A stretch of DNA of 64,000 bases. Origin: Pisolithus tinctorius (lineage: Eukaryota > Basidiomycota > Agaricomycetes > Boletales > Pisolithaceae). Within the stretch, counting starts at the first letter, position 1. Every line of letters starts with the position of its first letter. Positions 1-12,693 of this stretch are shown here, piece by piece. The translations under genes and the position numbers were made by a program. The stretch lies in the NCBI GenBank assembly GCA_024663395.1, contig JANFAH010000005.1, positions 2,542,001-2,606,000 on the forward strand. Reading direction: 5' to 3'. The notes below the pieces were generated by a model. The model was not told the origin of the DNA. It searched no databases and saw only the letters and a program-made list of their open reading frames with translations.

Positions 1-1034
1 TTGGTAATTGCACAACGCACGGAGCGCCTATTATCAGAGCAGTCAAGTTTTATCACAGATGCCGCCATATACATTGGTCTACAGCAAGATGCGGGAGGTG
101 ATTGGAATCCAATCAATGCAGAAGGCAGTGAACAGCGGGATGACCGATGCATGTCTGACGGATATCTATCAGATGCTGAAGACCCAAATGATGGCTCTGA
201 CGAAATGCTCACGGCCGATACCACTGACCTTGGAGGGATAGCCACATTGCCGCTTCCATCAAACATTGGAATGGCTGCTTTCCATTCCTGCAATTCAGGC
301 CATCTCCGTGATATGGAGCTGAGGCTCTGGATCGGTCAAGCGAATGATGCACTAAATGGGCTTTGGCTTGCATTGGTGGACAAGGCTGTGGTCTTCCAGA
401 ATGTGGTGCGACATGCCAAAAGCTATAGTATGAAAACACGCGCATGGGACGCGATCCATACAATTAATAGAGCGGTTCGGAAGCAAGCCGCAATATACAA
501 GCAATGCCAAAAGGCAATGGTCGCTCTGGGTGTGAGTGCCGAGACCCTTACCCATTACCAGCAATTGGAGACATCGGATCTCACCGTGAGCACAGCCACC
601 ATAACTCAGAATGCACATGCGCACCAGGTCAGCCATTTGCCATGGTTTTGGTCCGTTGATGTTCCGACAGATATGAAATCCATCACTTGGATGTCGGAAT
701 GTATGTGTTTCATCTATGTATGTATGGATCAATGTTGACTGTACACAAAGTTTACCGGACTCATTGGCTTCGAGCCAAAGCAGTGCGAGACCATTGGTTG
801 GAAGAGGAACAGTTGCTGACGGCTGAATTTCAATGGACAATCAATTACTTCAATTATCAAGCCGTCCAATGGCACACCTGCTGCTCGGAATGCGATGCAC
901 TTGGCACCAGCTGTTACGCTGCGAGGCAGATAGCAGTGTATGAGAGGCTTTTGGAGCATGCTAAGTTGAAACAACAGAGCATGAGCTTGAAGTATATCCC
1001 AACTTCGATGGATATTGATGCTAGCGATGTGTAG
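1..1034 (+). CDS. KDZ-family transposase, 3' part (5' end outside window)
   Basis: C-terminal part of a KDZ (Kyakuja-Dileera-Zisupton) transposase; the reading frame is open to the left edge of the window. The recognisable block starts with MELRLWIGQANDAL (about 315-356) and continues through the helical region to a WFWSVDVP motif and then FYRTHWLRAKA. The last two blocks lie in different frames, but a 50-nt GT-AG intron at 701-750 (donor gtatgt, acceptor acaaag) joins them in phase to give WMSEFYRTHWLRAKA, which is how the family reads. The stop is TAG at 1032-1034. The catalytic core lies upstream and is not visible. It is a different copy from the KDZ gene at 16530-20129 and keeps more CpG. 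Family assignment is from remembered family motifs; activity cannot be judged from this fragment. Confidence 0.85.
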
Positions 1035-1253
1035 CTATAGTCGGACAAGTGTCTATCATTCAATATAACCATTCAGGTCGAGTTCATTGATAGAAATTAA
1101 ATTGCAGTTGCGGAAGTCCATATTAGCCTTAAGCAATGTTCCATTTTCTTCGATCCGAGCATATCTTCCGAACAGTACTCACATAAAAGCGGTATGGAAT
1201 TGTCAGGCTATGACAATACAGAATGCGGGTATCATAACAGCAAACCTATCCCT

Positions 1254-3710
1254 CTACTGTGAGGGGGGGAACTCTGTATCACTGAATACACCTTGGACAT
1301 ATCTACCCATCGCATCTACATCCTCGCTCTGGCGTTCCCACTCCAACCCCACTGGGCGATCTGCCAGGTTGGCCCTTCCACGATATGAGTATACTGTGCC
1401 CTCAGCTGGCTGAAGTCCTCCGTCGGTCCGGCCAGTGACGTTCGACCTGGATTGGTACTCCTCAGGTGGAGGCTTGCAGTGAATATTCGGGATTGTTGAG
1501 GCTGCAGCTGTAACTTGCATTGCACCTGGTCGTGGTTCCCTATCTCCAGGGTGCCCTCGATCAAATTGACCCTCTTGCATTGCCATGGACTCACCAGCTG
1601 GGTCACCTTCCATTCCGCTGATCTCGGCATCGCCAGGACGTCCCGAACCTGCCATCGCATTGTTCCCATCATCGCTGGGGGGAGGTGGTGCAACAAGTCC
1701 AGAAGTTGGATCGTCAGCAGGAGGTAGTCGACCCGTAGCCAATGCAACAACCTCCAACCGCAAAGCCTCGATGGCCTGAATCGCACTATCCAACCTTTGG
1801 TCTGAAGCCATCTGATGCAACAACAACGCTGCATATTCATCAGCGATCTGCCTCACCACGGTGTGTACCTTCTTCTCAGATGACTTCTGATGGGACATCA
1901 CCTCTGCAATGTCATTGGCCATGGTTCACATCCGTTCTTCATGCAGGCCAGGTGTAGCGGCTTGTCGATGACCATTGAAGGCATTCAGCCTTGTTTTCAC
2001 TTCCAGCATTTGTGCTGATATCGCGTCGTGGAATTGAAAGAGCTGGTTGAGCTCGTCGCGGACGTTGACTTCGAATAGCGATGACGGTTGTCACTGAGGC
2101 ATTGGAGCAGTTGGCGGGTTGGGGACTGATGGGATGGGAGTGGAATCGGTTGCCGTATGTCCATTACATGTCAGATATTTCAAGCTTGTCATGAGTAGAG
2201 GAAGCACAATGTACGATTTGTTCCTCTGGAGGTTACGATGGCAGATGGTCCAGGTGCCGGAGTCATTGCAAGGCTATGCTGGTCGCTTACTGCATGAGAA
2301 ACGCGGGTGGGATTTGGAGCCAGCCTTGCTGGGAGACGGATCACTGCCATGGGCTTACCAGTTCAGTTCTGTGGGAATGGGTACACATACTTACCAGGCT
2401 GTCCATGGGGAATCATTACAACTGGCTGGGACCAGCTTTCTGGAGGACATTTGCTTGTGTTGGAGGTGCGAGGTTTCTTTTCCAGGCGGGTCTTCGCGTA
2501 GTCCGCATCGTCGTCTTCGTTAGCATCTTCATCATCAGGGCACAGGCTGCTGCGAGACCTTTTCTTTGTTCATGTATGGGATGGATTCTGTCGTGAGGGA
2601 GTGGCGGGTGTTTTCTCTTTAGGCCAATGGGGAGTTGCAAATGTGCACCGGATCTTGTGTTTTTTGCATTGCTGACATACACCTTTTTGTTTCCGAATGC
2701 AGGGCACGTTGGTGTTGGTACACTTGTTGCAACGATTGTCGCTGGGAAGTGTGGTTGGCCCAGATGGTTCTGTCGCTGGATGTACCCCATCACCAGGTTG
2801 ACTCCTGCCTCGCCCTGTCAATTGAGGTGTTGGATGGCTAGACGTACCTGGCCTGTCCATGTCCACGTCCTCCTCCTCATCATCTTCCTCATCCAACTCA
2901 TCAACCTCCTCCTGCTTGACTAACTTAGGTTTTGGCATCCGAGACCGACGAGCAGGCTGGCATGAGCCAGAAGTGGCTACTTGTCGCATTGATGGCTGTC
3001 CCCGAGCAGGCTCGTAGCGAACGGTATCCCCTCCCATCTCTGCATCCTCATCTGCCAGTTCATCCTCCCCATTGTCATCTCCAATCATCGCCTTCACTTC
3101 AGCATCCGACACCTTTTCTTTGCCTTTATGACTTGCGTCCTTCGGTAGTGTTTCCGATGACAGTTCTGCAGCGGGTGGGAAGGCAGATGTCTTGAAGCCG
3201 GTATGTTGCAAGTCGAAGCGTCTTTTGACAGTCTGCAGCCATGGATGGTCATCAAAGGTGGCCTTGTCTGGGTGCGTGATAAGTCTCCAGTTCAGAAATG
3301 GGTGACCCTCGTTCTCCTGTCCAACCCTCTCATGCCATTTGCAGAACCTTTCGGCCGCAATGACAGTGAGCGGGATCTCATGCATGATCCTCGCAATTTC
3401 GCACACGGAATCCTATATTCCTCAGAGGTGTGATGTGTGGGGTGATATTCGGACTTACCACTACTTCCACTACGCTGCTCACAGCCTCCTTCCAAGCCAC
3501 AAACCTCAGCTTGTCAGCCAAGTCCTTCGTTCCAAGGACTTTCCGATCGATGATTTCAATGATGGAGTTTGCTGTGGCTGTGAGCTCATCGTGTTTGGTG
3601 TAGGTCTTCATTGCATTGTTGAGACGTATGCAGGTAAGGTTGGAGTTGTTGGTGTGAGGTACTTTGTGGGAAATAATGTCAATGGAAGATGCGACGTGTA
3701 ACTTCCACAC
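1254..3710 (-). CDS. Spliced gene with Zn2Cys6-like cluster, TE-associated
   Basis: Multi-exon gene on the minus strand. Exon 1 is 3710-3459; a 46-nt GT-AG intron (3458-3413) leads in phase to exon 2, which carries FCKWHERVGQENEGHPFLNW and then an acidic stretch. Near 2670-2760 is a cluster spaced C-x2-C-x6-C-x7-C-x2-C-x6-C, the Gal4-type binuclear zinc spacing. One TGA at about 2570 interrupts an otherwise continuing frame that runs to a clear donor (gtaagtatg) near 2390. Exons between 2390 and 1923 are unclear. The block 1922-1254, with a helical N-terminus and an acidic Pro-rich tail, is likely the last exon, but could be a separate gene. The protein is unnamed; the cluster suggests nucleic-acid binding. 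The same cluster occurs in the antisense genes of the Gypsy elements here, so this is probably another TE-borne member. Confidence 0.6.
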
Positions 3711-4099
3711 GTTTACTTTGTGTTTGTTGTTACCTGAAACCTTCCCATGGAGTATCTATGTCAACATGTAATACTCCATTTGCTACAAAGCGGAAAGGAT
3801 AGATTGCAGTACAATCCCATTACCACATACTTAATAGTAATTGCAATAGATTGGTGAAAACATCAGGATGTACAGACTGGTCTCAAAGTTGCAGAATACA
3901 TTCATCATGCTGGCCGTCCCGTGCACGGGATGTGACCTCCGACGGAATGCATGGAATACCACCTATCATCGCTCAGAACCATAAGACTATCTTCTGTGTC
4001 AATGCGACCTATTGTATGGCCCGATACATTTGATCCCATGTTATTATTGACATAGCTATGGGTCCATCTGTATTTGTCGATCTGCCCGATCCTCCTTTA
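3711..4099. other. Intergenic, nothing recognised
   Basis: Between the start of the zinc-cluster gene and the first minisatellite unit. I see no conserved ORF, repeat or RNA gene. Confidence 0.5.
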
Positions 4100-4525
4100 C
4101 GCGTTAATCAGCCCAACCACACCGTCGACAGCTCCATTTATTTGATCCGACGTGATCTTCAACATATGTACTGGCCCATCCATATGTGGTGATCACACAG
4201 ATGACACCATAGATGGGCCCGTCTATATGATGTGTCAAACTGCACAGATATGACAGACAGGCCCATGTGTATATGTCACTTTGCCTCATGATACTCTCGA
4301 CGGGCCCATGCATTTGATAGGACAGTATCCATGCCTTAGTGACGGGCCCATCTATGTGATGCGTGATAATGCCGGCATATGAAGGACGGGCCCGTTTGTA
4401 TGTGTTGCTATGCTTGATCATACTCTTGATGGGCCTGTCCATTTGATGTGACATTATCTGTGCCGTAGTAACGGGCCCATCCATATGATGCATCATAATA
4501 CACAGATATGACAGACGGGCCCTGT
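4100..4525. repeat. GGGCCC minisatellite, left segment
   Basis: Tandem units of about 43 bp, each carrying GGGCCC or a near variant, followed alternately by CATCCATTTGATG-, TATATGATGCGTCA- and GTGTATGTGTTGC-like sequence. Three monomers make a unit of about 129 bp. It is the same array as 7242-8645 and was split by two LTR insertions. ORFs read through it only because 129 is divisible by three. Confidence 0.85.
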
Positions 4526-6372
4526 TGTCACACACCAAAGGTGTTGTGGACATGGTTACAGCTGACTCTGCCTAACTCATTGACGAGTTGCGCACGATGC
4601 CCATGCATGCAGATGAAGACTAAAGGCCTCATGCGTAGAAAGACTGTTGGACGTGAACAGTCATCCTTCGCACAAGATCGAGTCGTCAGTGCTAAAGAGA
4701 AAAGAGGAAGCGAGTTAAGTGCACATTAAAGGTTTTAGCGCCCGTGTACGGCATTCCGGTTTTCGTCGTATCTCCACCATTTCCAAAGATATCGACTCCA
4801 TTCCCACACTCGCTTAAAGTGCTCAGCCCCACGATTCTTCCTTCCAAATTTGGAGAGGATCCTCGCACCCTACGTGTTTCTACAGCACTCCATCCATCAG
4901 ACGCTCATTTCGTGAAGTCCATCAATCATGGCCACCTCTTCGTCAGTCATCTCACTTGTCTCATTTGCCAGAGACAGTGGCTACGTATATCTGCCAGGCG
5001 TTCCCACCAGCTTCCGTCCTGAAGCCCCCTGGTTCATCCCGTCATTGTCAGCCCCGTCTCGTCCCATGCAGCTTGGTCAGCGTGTTCTCCTTGTCAGTAT
5101 GACTTCCAGAAGGACGTTCTTTGGTCACCTCAGGTCTGTCACTCGGTTAGAAAGGTCTTATGTGGTCGTTTCAGTCTCCCCGGTTGATGAAGCATATGGA
5201 TCGTTCCTCCCTGCTCCCTGCACCGTCTTTGTTCCAGTCTCGTCCATCATTCTTCCTGCATTGCGACAGCTGCAGTATAATCTACTGTCCTCCAGCCTCC
5301 CTGATCGCATTCATGACGAGTATGACATGCATCTTGCCTTCCTACTGCAAGATCCAGCAGAAGACATCCCCCCTTCTCCTCCTCCTCCATCAGAGCCCCA
5401 TTCATGAAGTTTTTGTTAACTTCGCTGAGAGGATGGAAGGGTGGGAGACACGATCGCGTATGCTCTCATTGCCCCACAGACCCCCAATGCCCCAGCCCCC
5501 TTTGACGCCTGACTCATGCCCTTCAATTCTGGAATTAATACTTCCCTATCTGGAAACACCGTCCATCTGTCATGCCGTCTTTGGATCTAGAGATGTCTCC
5601 GCCGAGATCTAACTTGCATCGCCACCCCCTAATGTGATATCAGTGCACTTACTCAGTTTCTGATTCTATTTGACTCATTTTGTGATATTTTGACTATCCT
5701 TGACTCGTTCATTGCCAATACTTACCAATCTTCTTTGCTTGCTTACTTATCATTTCTCGCTTACTCATCATGATTACTCAGTCCTTACTCATTACTTACC
5801 AAGTGTTTGTGCCTTGTTTGTCACAAGCTGTGCTCCCCCCATAGTATATAAACCCCCATGTACTTAGCTACCCAGAATCAATCAATCAAGAAGTCACTCA
5901 GAAGTCAGCTCAGCTCAGCATATCTTGTCGTCAACAGTTGAGGCTCATTCGGAAGAGTCTATCTGTCTTCATTCATATCATTGGTAGTTGAGGCTCCATC
6001 AAGGGTCTATCTACCTTCATCTGAAGTATCATCTGTGCTCTGTCAGCACACCTGCTTAGTCATCCATTCACTCCTGCGTAACTCGTCATCGACTTGCGCC
6101 AGGAGCATATTCTATCAAAAGTCCATTACCCCCAAGTACTTTCGGCTGAACACCTTCACTCTGTTCAGCATCCCCTCCTCAGTCATCACTTATTCATCTT
6201 CTCCTGCGTAACTCGTCGTCGACTTGCGCCAGGAGCACCTCTACTTGAAGTTCCCCCCACATTTAGGTTTCTGCACTCCAGGTTCCGCGGAGGCACACCA
6301 CCACTCGCTTTACATTTGTCTTTTGTGTTGGTTTTGGTTGGTTTTCACCACCTTTCCACACTTTGACTCACA
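4526..6372 (+). mobile_element. Long solo LTR (family LTR4, copy 1) in the minisatellite
   Basis: Starts TGTCACACACC and ends TTTGACTCACA (TG...CA). It is nearly the same as 61028-62827 apart from substitutions and about 45 bp more here (near 5982-6026). Flanks are CTGT on the left and CCGT on the right, probably a decayed 4-bp duplication; copy 2 has a perfect ACGG pair. The minisatellite resumes in register at 6373, which proves insertion. A TATA box (agtatataaa, about 5842-5851) lies 3' of an internal ORF, as expected for U3 followed by R. No internal retroelement domain follows it, so it is a solo LTR or a non-autonomous element. Confidence 0.85.
4928..5407 (+). CDS. ORF inside the long LTR, unknown function
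   Basis: A 159-codon ORF starting MATSSSVISLVSFARDSGY and lying wholly within U3 of the LTR, about 430 bp upstream of the TATA box. Copy 2 (61431-61778) keeps the same start and frame for 115 codons, with mostly conservative changes such as Val/Ile and Arg/His. It has no recognised domain, no signal peptide and no membrane segment; the C-terminus is Pro/Ser-rich. It could be an LTR-encoded accessory protein or a captured gene piece. Conservation between two copies of a repeat is weak proof of coding. Confidence 0.4.
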   Translation: MATSSSVISLVSFARDSGYVYLPGVPTSFRPEAPWFIPSLSAPSRPMQLGQRVLLVSMTSRRTFFGHLRSVTRLERSYVVVSVSPVDEAYGSFLPAPCTVFVPVSSIILPALRQLQYNLLSSSLPDRIHDEYDMHLAFLLQDPAEDIPPSPPPPSEPHS

Positions 6373-6426
6373 CCGTGTGTGTGTGTGTGTGTTGCTGAGC
6401 TTGATGATACTCTCAACAGGCCCATC
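6373..6426. repeat. Minisatellite remnant between two LTR insertions
   Basis: A (GT)n-expanded piece followed by TTGATGATACTCTCAACAGG, continuing the unit broken at 4525. Its last five bases (6422-6426, CCATC) are the target duplication of the next LTR. Confidence 0.85.
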
Positions 6427-7241
6427 TGTCATGACCATGACACCCGCGTAAGCCCCTAACACCTACTCCGCCCCCTTCCGACATGTTCCCGCGCTTCTCT
6501 GCCCTCCTCCGACGTGTTCCCGCGCTCCTCCGACCCTCCCGACACATCTCCACACCTCTCCGAGGTCCCCCGTCCATGTTCTGACCAACTCCGCTCAACT
6601 CCGCCCTAAGGTTGGTCACGTGGGCTGTCGGACTTGCGGCCCTGCATTCTAGATAGGGTTCCGCCCTCGTGTCGGTTTTCTCCATTCTTCCACTCCTTTG
6701 GTATTTACCCTCTTTTCCTCGTTGTAGTAGTTTCCTTGTCTCAGTTAAGGTCCCCGTCATCCCTACCCTCTATCCCTTGTCTCGGAAGGACTCTAGCCCA
6801 CTATACACTTATTGGTTTACATTCTGTACTGCACCGCCCTTGACCTGCATCGTATATAAGGCCATGTAGTACTCCGATGTAATCAGTACGAATATCGAAT
6901 AAAGTCCCCACCTTCGACTCCCTCTCAGTCCCCTCCGGAGTTTCGTCTCCACTTCCTCTGAGTCCGCTCCACCTCTGAAATACGAGGGCTGAGCTCGCGC
7001 AAGGGGGCAGTGCACTAGCTGAACCCAACGCCCTCTCATCCGACCTCCGACTTCTGACCTCCGGCTCCGACTCCGACCTCAGCCTCCGAAACTTCCCTTC
7101 ATACCCCTCCGCTCACTGTTCATCGAATATCTCGCCACCCAGTGGTCGGATTTGCTTCGGACTTTGACCACTGTACTCCGCAGCCCAACCCGCTCCAACT
7201 CCGCCCTAAGAAGGAGCCAGGGGTGTTGTCCGACTTTGACA
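6427..7241 (+). mobile_element. Solo LTR of a self-priming Gypsy family, 5-bp TSD CCATC
   Basis: 815 bp, starting TGTCATGACC and ending CCGACTTTGACA. It is flanked by CCATC at 6422-6426 and 7242-7246. A TATA box (cgtatataag, 6851-6860) lies about 30 bp upstream of CAGTACGAATATC (6884-6896). That sequence is also downstream of the TATA box in the Gypsy3-type LTR at 41626 and matches the Gypsy3 primer-binding site, so this LTR comes from a related self-priming family. No internal region remains. Confidence 0.9.
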
Positions 7242-8645
7242 CCATCCATTTGATGCAACATTATCCATGCATCAGTGATGGACATGTTTATATCAAGCGT
7301 CATAATGCACGGATATGACAGATGGCCCCATGTGTATGTGTTGCTAATCTTGATGATACTCTCGACAGGCCTGTCAATTTGATGGGACATTATCCACGCC
7401 TTAGTTACGGGCCCACATGTATATATCGCTATGCTTGACGATACTCTCTATGGGCCCATCTATTTCATGCGACATTATCCATGCCTTCCTGACGGGCCTG
7501 TCTATATGATGCGTCATAATGCACGCATATGACGGATAGGCCTGTTTGTATGTGTTGCTATGCCTGATCATACTCCTGACGGGCCTGTGTGTATGTGTTG
7601 CTATGCCTGATGATACTCTCGACAGGCCCGTCCATTTGATAGGACAGTATCTGTGCCTTAGTAATGGGCCCATTCATATAATGCGTCATAATACATGGAT
7701 ATGACGGACGGGCCCGTGTGTATGTGTTGCTATGCCTGATGATACTCCTGACGGGCCCATCCATTTGATGTGACATTATCCTTGCCTTCCTGATGAGCCC
7801 ATGCATATAATGCGTCATAATACATGGATATGATGGACAGGCCCGTGTGTATGTGTTGCTATGCCTGATGATACTCTCGACGGGCCCATCCATTTGATGT
7901 GACATTATCTTGCCTTAGTAACGGGCCTGTTCATATAATGTGTCATAATACACGGATATGACAGGCAGGCCCATGTGTATGTGTTGCTATGCCTGATCAT
8001 ACCCACAACGGTCCTGTTCATTCTACATGACCTTATCTACCACCTGGTGATGGCTCCATCCTTATGCATTGCCTGCCCGATGATCTGACGATACTATCGA
8101 TGGGCCCGTCCTTATGCGTTGATCTGCTGGATCGTACCATCACTGGGCCCTTTCATTTGATTCAATGCCATCCACGATATGATGACGGTCCTGTAGTTAC
8201 CTCTTCGTCTGCTCGATAATACTCTCGACTATCCCATCCGTTCGATTCTGCATTATCTACATCATGGCGACGGGCCCGTCTATATCATGCATCATAATCC
8301 ATAATATGTCTGACGGGCCGTCCATCTGATGCAGCATCATCAGTGATATCATGCACAGGCCCATCCATTTGATGTACCACCGTCTGCAATATGCTGAATG
8401 GGCTGGTATATATGTTGTGATTGGGCTGATCAAACCATCGATGGGCCCATCTATTTGTTCCCGTGTCGTTTGCGACGGGCCCATCAATCTGTTGCGATGC
8501 TGCATCCTCCAAATGTCAGAAGGGCCTGCACATAGTTGTGACAGCTCTGTCATGGGCCCACTCTTATGTTGCCGTCACTCTGGGTCCTCAGGCCTGTTTA
8601 TGTGTCACGGCTTAATTAATTTGACGGGCCCGTGCCGGGCTTTAT
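7242..8645. repeat. GGGCCC minisatellite, right segment (129-bp higher-order unit)
   Basis: Continuation of the array at 4100. Successive ggcccgtgtgtatg motifs at about 7711 and 7840 are 129 bp apart and hold three monomers of about 43 bp. Units diverge toward the right and fade by about 8645. Many positions alternate between CG and TG/CA, consistent with CpG decay. Confidence 0.85.
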
Positions 8646-8774
8646 ATGAGTAATGTTAATTTGGCACGCAGGCTACCCATATGTTGTGACTAAGCACGAC
8701 TACATTATGTGAGGTGCGGAGGTATCTTCAAGACCTGTCTAAGCCGCTGTGCTCACAAGTTGGTGCGACAGCAT

Positions 8775-11700
8775 TGCCCCCATTCCACACGATAAACCAT
8801 GAAATCCCTTTGATCGATGAGAAGAAGATCTATCCATGGCGACCTTCTAAATGCCCAGAGGCACTATGACCTCTGTGGACAGAGAAAAAGAATGCGTATT
8901 TGAAGACAGGACGATGGGAACTTACTGCTGCCCATAATATGTGCCCAATGCTCCTTATCCCAAAGGCTGGAGACCCACCTCATTTACGCGTTGTCATAGA
9001 CTTGCGAGAGCAAAACAAGAACACTCGAAAGCTGTCATCGCCGATGCCTGATATGGACGGTATACTGCGACGAGTGGCCAGAAAGCTGTATCATTTGATA
9101 ATCGATGGCACTGATGCCTACAAACAGATCCAGGTGATACCCGAGCACGTTGAGAGAACCACTGTGACTACACCAGATGGAAATATGGTCAGTCTTGTCA
9201 TACAGCAGGGAGATTGCAACGCACCTGCCACCTACCAGGCATTGATGAACCACATTTTTGGGGAGCACATTGGCTCCTTTCTGGACATATATCTTGATGA
9301 CATTATAATATACTCGGACACCCTGGAGGATCACATTTGACATGTTAAAATTGTGCTTGAAATACTGACCAAGGAAAAACTTTACCTAAGTGAGAAGAAG
9401 TTGTGCTTCCTCTGTGATGAAGTAAAGATACTCGGGCACGTTGTTACCGATGACGGGATCAAGATGGACCTGGAAAAGGTTGATCACATCTTGAACTGGA
9501 AGGTACCTACCAACCGCACGCTCTGTAAAGGTTTCATTGGGTCAGTTGGCTACCTCACAGACGACATCTACAAGGTCTGCATACCTCTAGGAGTGCTCGC
9601 TGAGGTGAGCACAGAGACCAGACCTTTCAGGTGGACATTTACAGAACAATGAGCCTTCGAAGCTGTGAAGCAGTATGTGTCAGCGTGCACCCCGCATTCG
9701 CAAGTACCATTAGCTACAGACCAAATCACCAACCCATTTGGGTAATGATGGATGCCTGCAGTAATGGAATTGGAGGAGTCATCGCACAGGGCCTGGACTG
9801 GCGATCATCCAAGATCACCGCCTTTTATTCCACAAAAATGTCCTTGGTGCAACGCAACTACCCCGTCCATGAGCAGGAGTTGCTAGCGGGGGTGGAAACA
9901 ATGTTGAGACATCGGGACATCCTGCAGGGGACTCAGTTCACTTGGGTGACTGACCACAAAAGTCTGACACACCTTCTTGAACAAAAGGACCTGTCAGGAC
10001 GACAGGCTAGGTGGCTGGAGAAGTTAGTGGAATTTGATTTTAAGATCGAGTACGTGCTGGGCATGGAGAATGTGCTCCCGGATGCACTATCCCAAATGTA
10101 TGAATTCAACGCCCCAGGGACTATCCATGTGCCGAGTGAGTACCTGCATCACAATGTGGACATCACCAAGTCAGTGCTGTCCCACAATGGACAAATCATT
10201 ACTGCACCTGTGTACGTGGGGATGGAAGCCTTGGCTACATCCCCAGGAATGCAAGGGGAGCCCTTGGACGCTGGCTCTGATAAGCCATCAACAACAAAAT
10301 TGCACGCTGCGCCTAAGTTGACCATAAGGATACAACCTCCCAGGAAGGCGCCCTCACCTCAGGAAGCAGTGCAAGTGGAGAAACCACCTGTGCCATCTGC
10401 ACGACAACGACAGTGCCAGTCTATCCCTCCAGCAGAAACGGGATGCCCTGAGACAGGTTTGGAATTCGCCAGGCGGATGAAAGATTGTTTTGCTCTGCTA
10501 GGGCCAGGCGAGCGAAAGAAGGGGGGGAAAGGTGTAGAAACACCTACCTTATCTACCCACGAACATGCTGCATCCACATTGCAGGACCTGCAGAACGTAC
10601 CACAGTCATCATCGGGTACATGGCAAGTGACAAATATGGATGCCACTGATACAAACATCACAAATAAGGAAACAGTGACTCGCATACCTCTGGTAGTGTA
10701 TCCAGGAAATGAGGGACTCCTGGAAGCCACAAGGCATAAATGTGACCGAGACCCATTCTTCAAGCAGATCATGAATGAACCAAAGGCTTTTAAGAATTTC
10801 GAGATCATGCCGGATGGATTTATTAAGCTGAAACTACCGGACAGGACAGTATTCTGTGTACCAGACATTGAAGTCAACGGCAAATGACTTCACAAAGCTG
10901 TGATTGATCAGGCGCACTCTATACTCACACATTTGGGAGTGAAGAAGACCGTCTCATACATCAGGGAATTCCTATGGTGGGATACTATGGTAAAAGACAT
11001 TACAGACTTCTGTATGTCCTGCCAAACATGTCAATGTTGCAAGCCACCGACACAGAAACCCTTCGGACTTCTCAACCCGCTACCCATACCCTCTCGTCCT
11101 TGGGAAGCGATAGGCGTAGACTTTGTGGGACTGCTCCCTGAGTTGACTGACTGAAATGGAACCTATGACTCGATAACAGTCATTATTGACCTACTGATGT
11201 CTATGGTTCATCTTGTACCGAGCAAAACTACTTATACTGCACGTGAAGTTGCGGAATTGATGTTCGCTGAAGTGTACAAATACCATGGTCTACCCAGAAC
11301 AGTGATCAGTGATCACGACGTACTCTTCATGAGTGTGTTCTGGACTCACCTGAATGCCCTGATCAGGATCAAACAAAAAATGTCCAGCACGTACCACCCT
11401 GAGATGGACGGAGCGACTGAATGGGCTAATAGAACCATTGGCCAGATGCTGTGATGCTGTATCGGACCCAATCAAAGGGACTGGGTATCGCGATTACCCA
11501 CTATTGAGTTTGCAATCAATAGTGCTACTTCGGAGTCAACAGGGTACGCACCATTCTTCCTAAACACTGGCTGTATGCCCCAGAAGATGATATGGGATGC
11601 ACCTACGAAAGAGGAATACCCGAGCGTCAGAGCATTTGCAAACAAGATGAAACTCACCATAATGGACACTCATGATGCAATAATGAAAGCGTGTATCAAA

Positions 11701-12693
11701 CAAACAGTCGGCACTAATAAAAAACGCCGTGACACCCATTTGTCAAAGGTGATCTGGTCTACATATCAACCAAGAATATCAGTTTCCCAAAGGGAACATC
11801 TTGGAAACTCGTCCCGAAGTTCGTGGGCCCGTACTGCATCATTGAGGATTTCAGAAACTACTTGTACTGGATTGACCTCCCTTCTAACCTCAAGCAGCAT
11901 GGGGTACACGATGTGTTTCACTCGTCGTTGCTGAGGGTCCACATACCGAATGATGATAGGAAGTTTCCAGGATGGCGTGACGATCAGATCCCTGAGTTTG
12001 GTGGAAATAGCCACAAGTGGGCTGTTGAGCATATACTCCAGCATCATGGGAGCCACTCCGATGCGATGTTTGAGGTACGATGGGTAGCTGGCGACCAAAC
12101 ATGGTTACTGTATGAGGATGTTGCCCATTTGAAGGTGCTAAGCGATTATCTAGAGGCCATTGGGGCCGATGGAGTGGATAAATTGAGGGACGTGGGTGAT
12201 GGGGATATGTCAGACAATGATCCCCAGGTGTTCATAGGACACTTGGCACTGCACTCGCATGGCAGCCATAAATACCACCCCTGTCCAGGTAGAAGAGACC
12301 CGGTCTGCGAATCACCACCTCTGCAATCCCAATTTCATCATCCTCAGCTCTCACGTACTGCTCATAACCTCCCTCATAAACCATCACACCCTGTCCTATG
12401 CCAGCCAGGTCCACATCGACCCCCTCACTGCTGTCAGTATGACAATCAGTCCAGGCAAAGGCCCTGCCAATGTTATAGACCACCTACCCACTTCATGCGT
12501 TGCGTGCCTCCTCATGCCTTGCACCAGAAACAGCTGCGTAAGCTGCACAGTCATCGTTGCCACCACGACCCGTGCTCTGGTCACCACCCCCGAAGGAACG
12601 AACTCCATCAAACTTGACCATCTTCTTGGTCAAGAACCAGGGCAAAGCCTAATCCCACAAAAGGGGAACTTGACCCAGTACGACGTTTTATAG
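8775..12693 (+). pseudogene. Gypsy4: decayed chromovirus pol (RT, RNase H, integrase, chromodomain)
   Basis: The 5' side is lost: gag, protease and the 5' LTR are absent and sequence becomes recognisable at INHEIPLIDEKKIYPW (about 8795). RT runs to about 9650 with the YLDD box near 9290-9301. RNase H begins around 9740 (WVMMDACSNGIGG) after a frame change near 9735. A linker of about 250 residues with no recognised domain leads to the integrase zinc region near 10915-11040 (H..H, CMSCQTC). The catalytic core follows to about 11560, and the C-terminal part (about 11825-12170) reads as a chromodomain (VRWVAGDQTWL). Several in-frame stops are present, for example in EAL*PLW and EDHI*HV, where family members have Arg. 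The final frame ends at 12693, just before a purine tract. The polyprotein is clearly dead. Confidence 0.9.

Noticed and set aside
4104..4553. Minus-strand ORFs across the GGGCCC minisatellite (also 7079-7905)
   Set aside because: The 129-bp period is divisible by three, so the repeats stay open by arithmetic.
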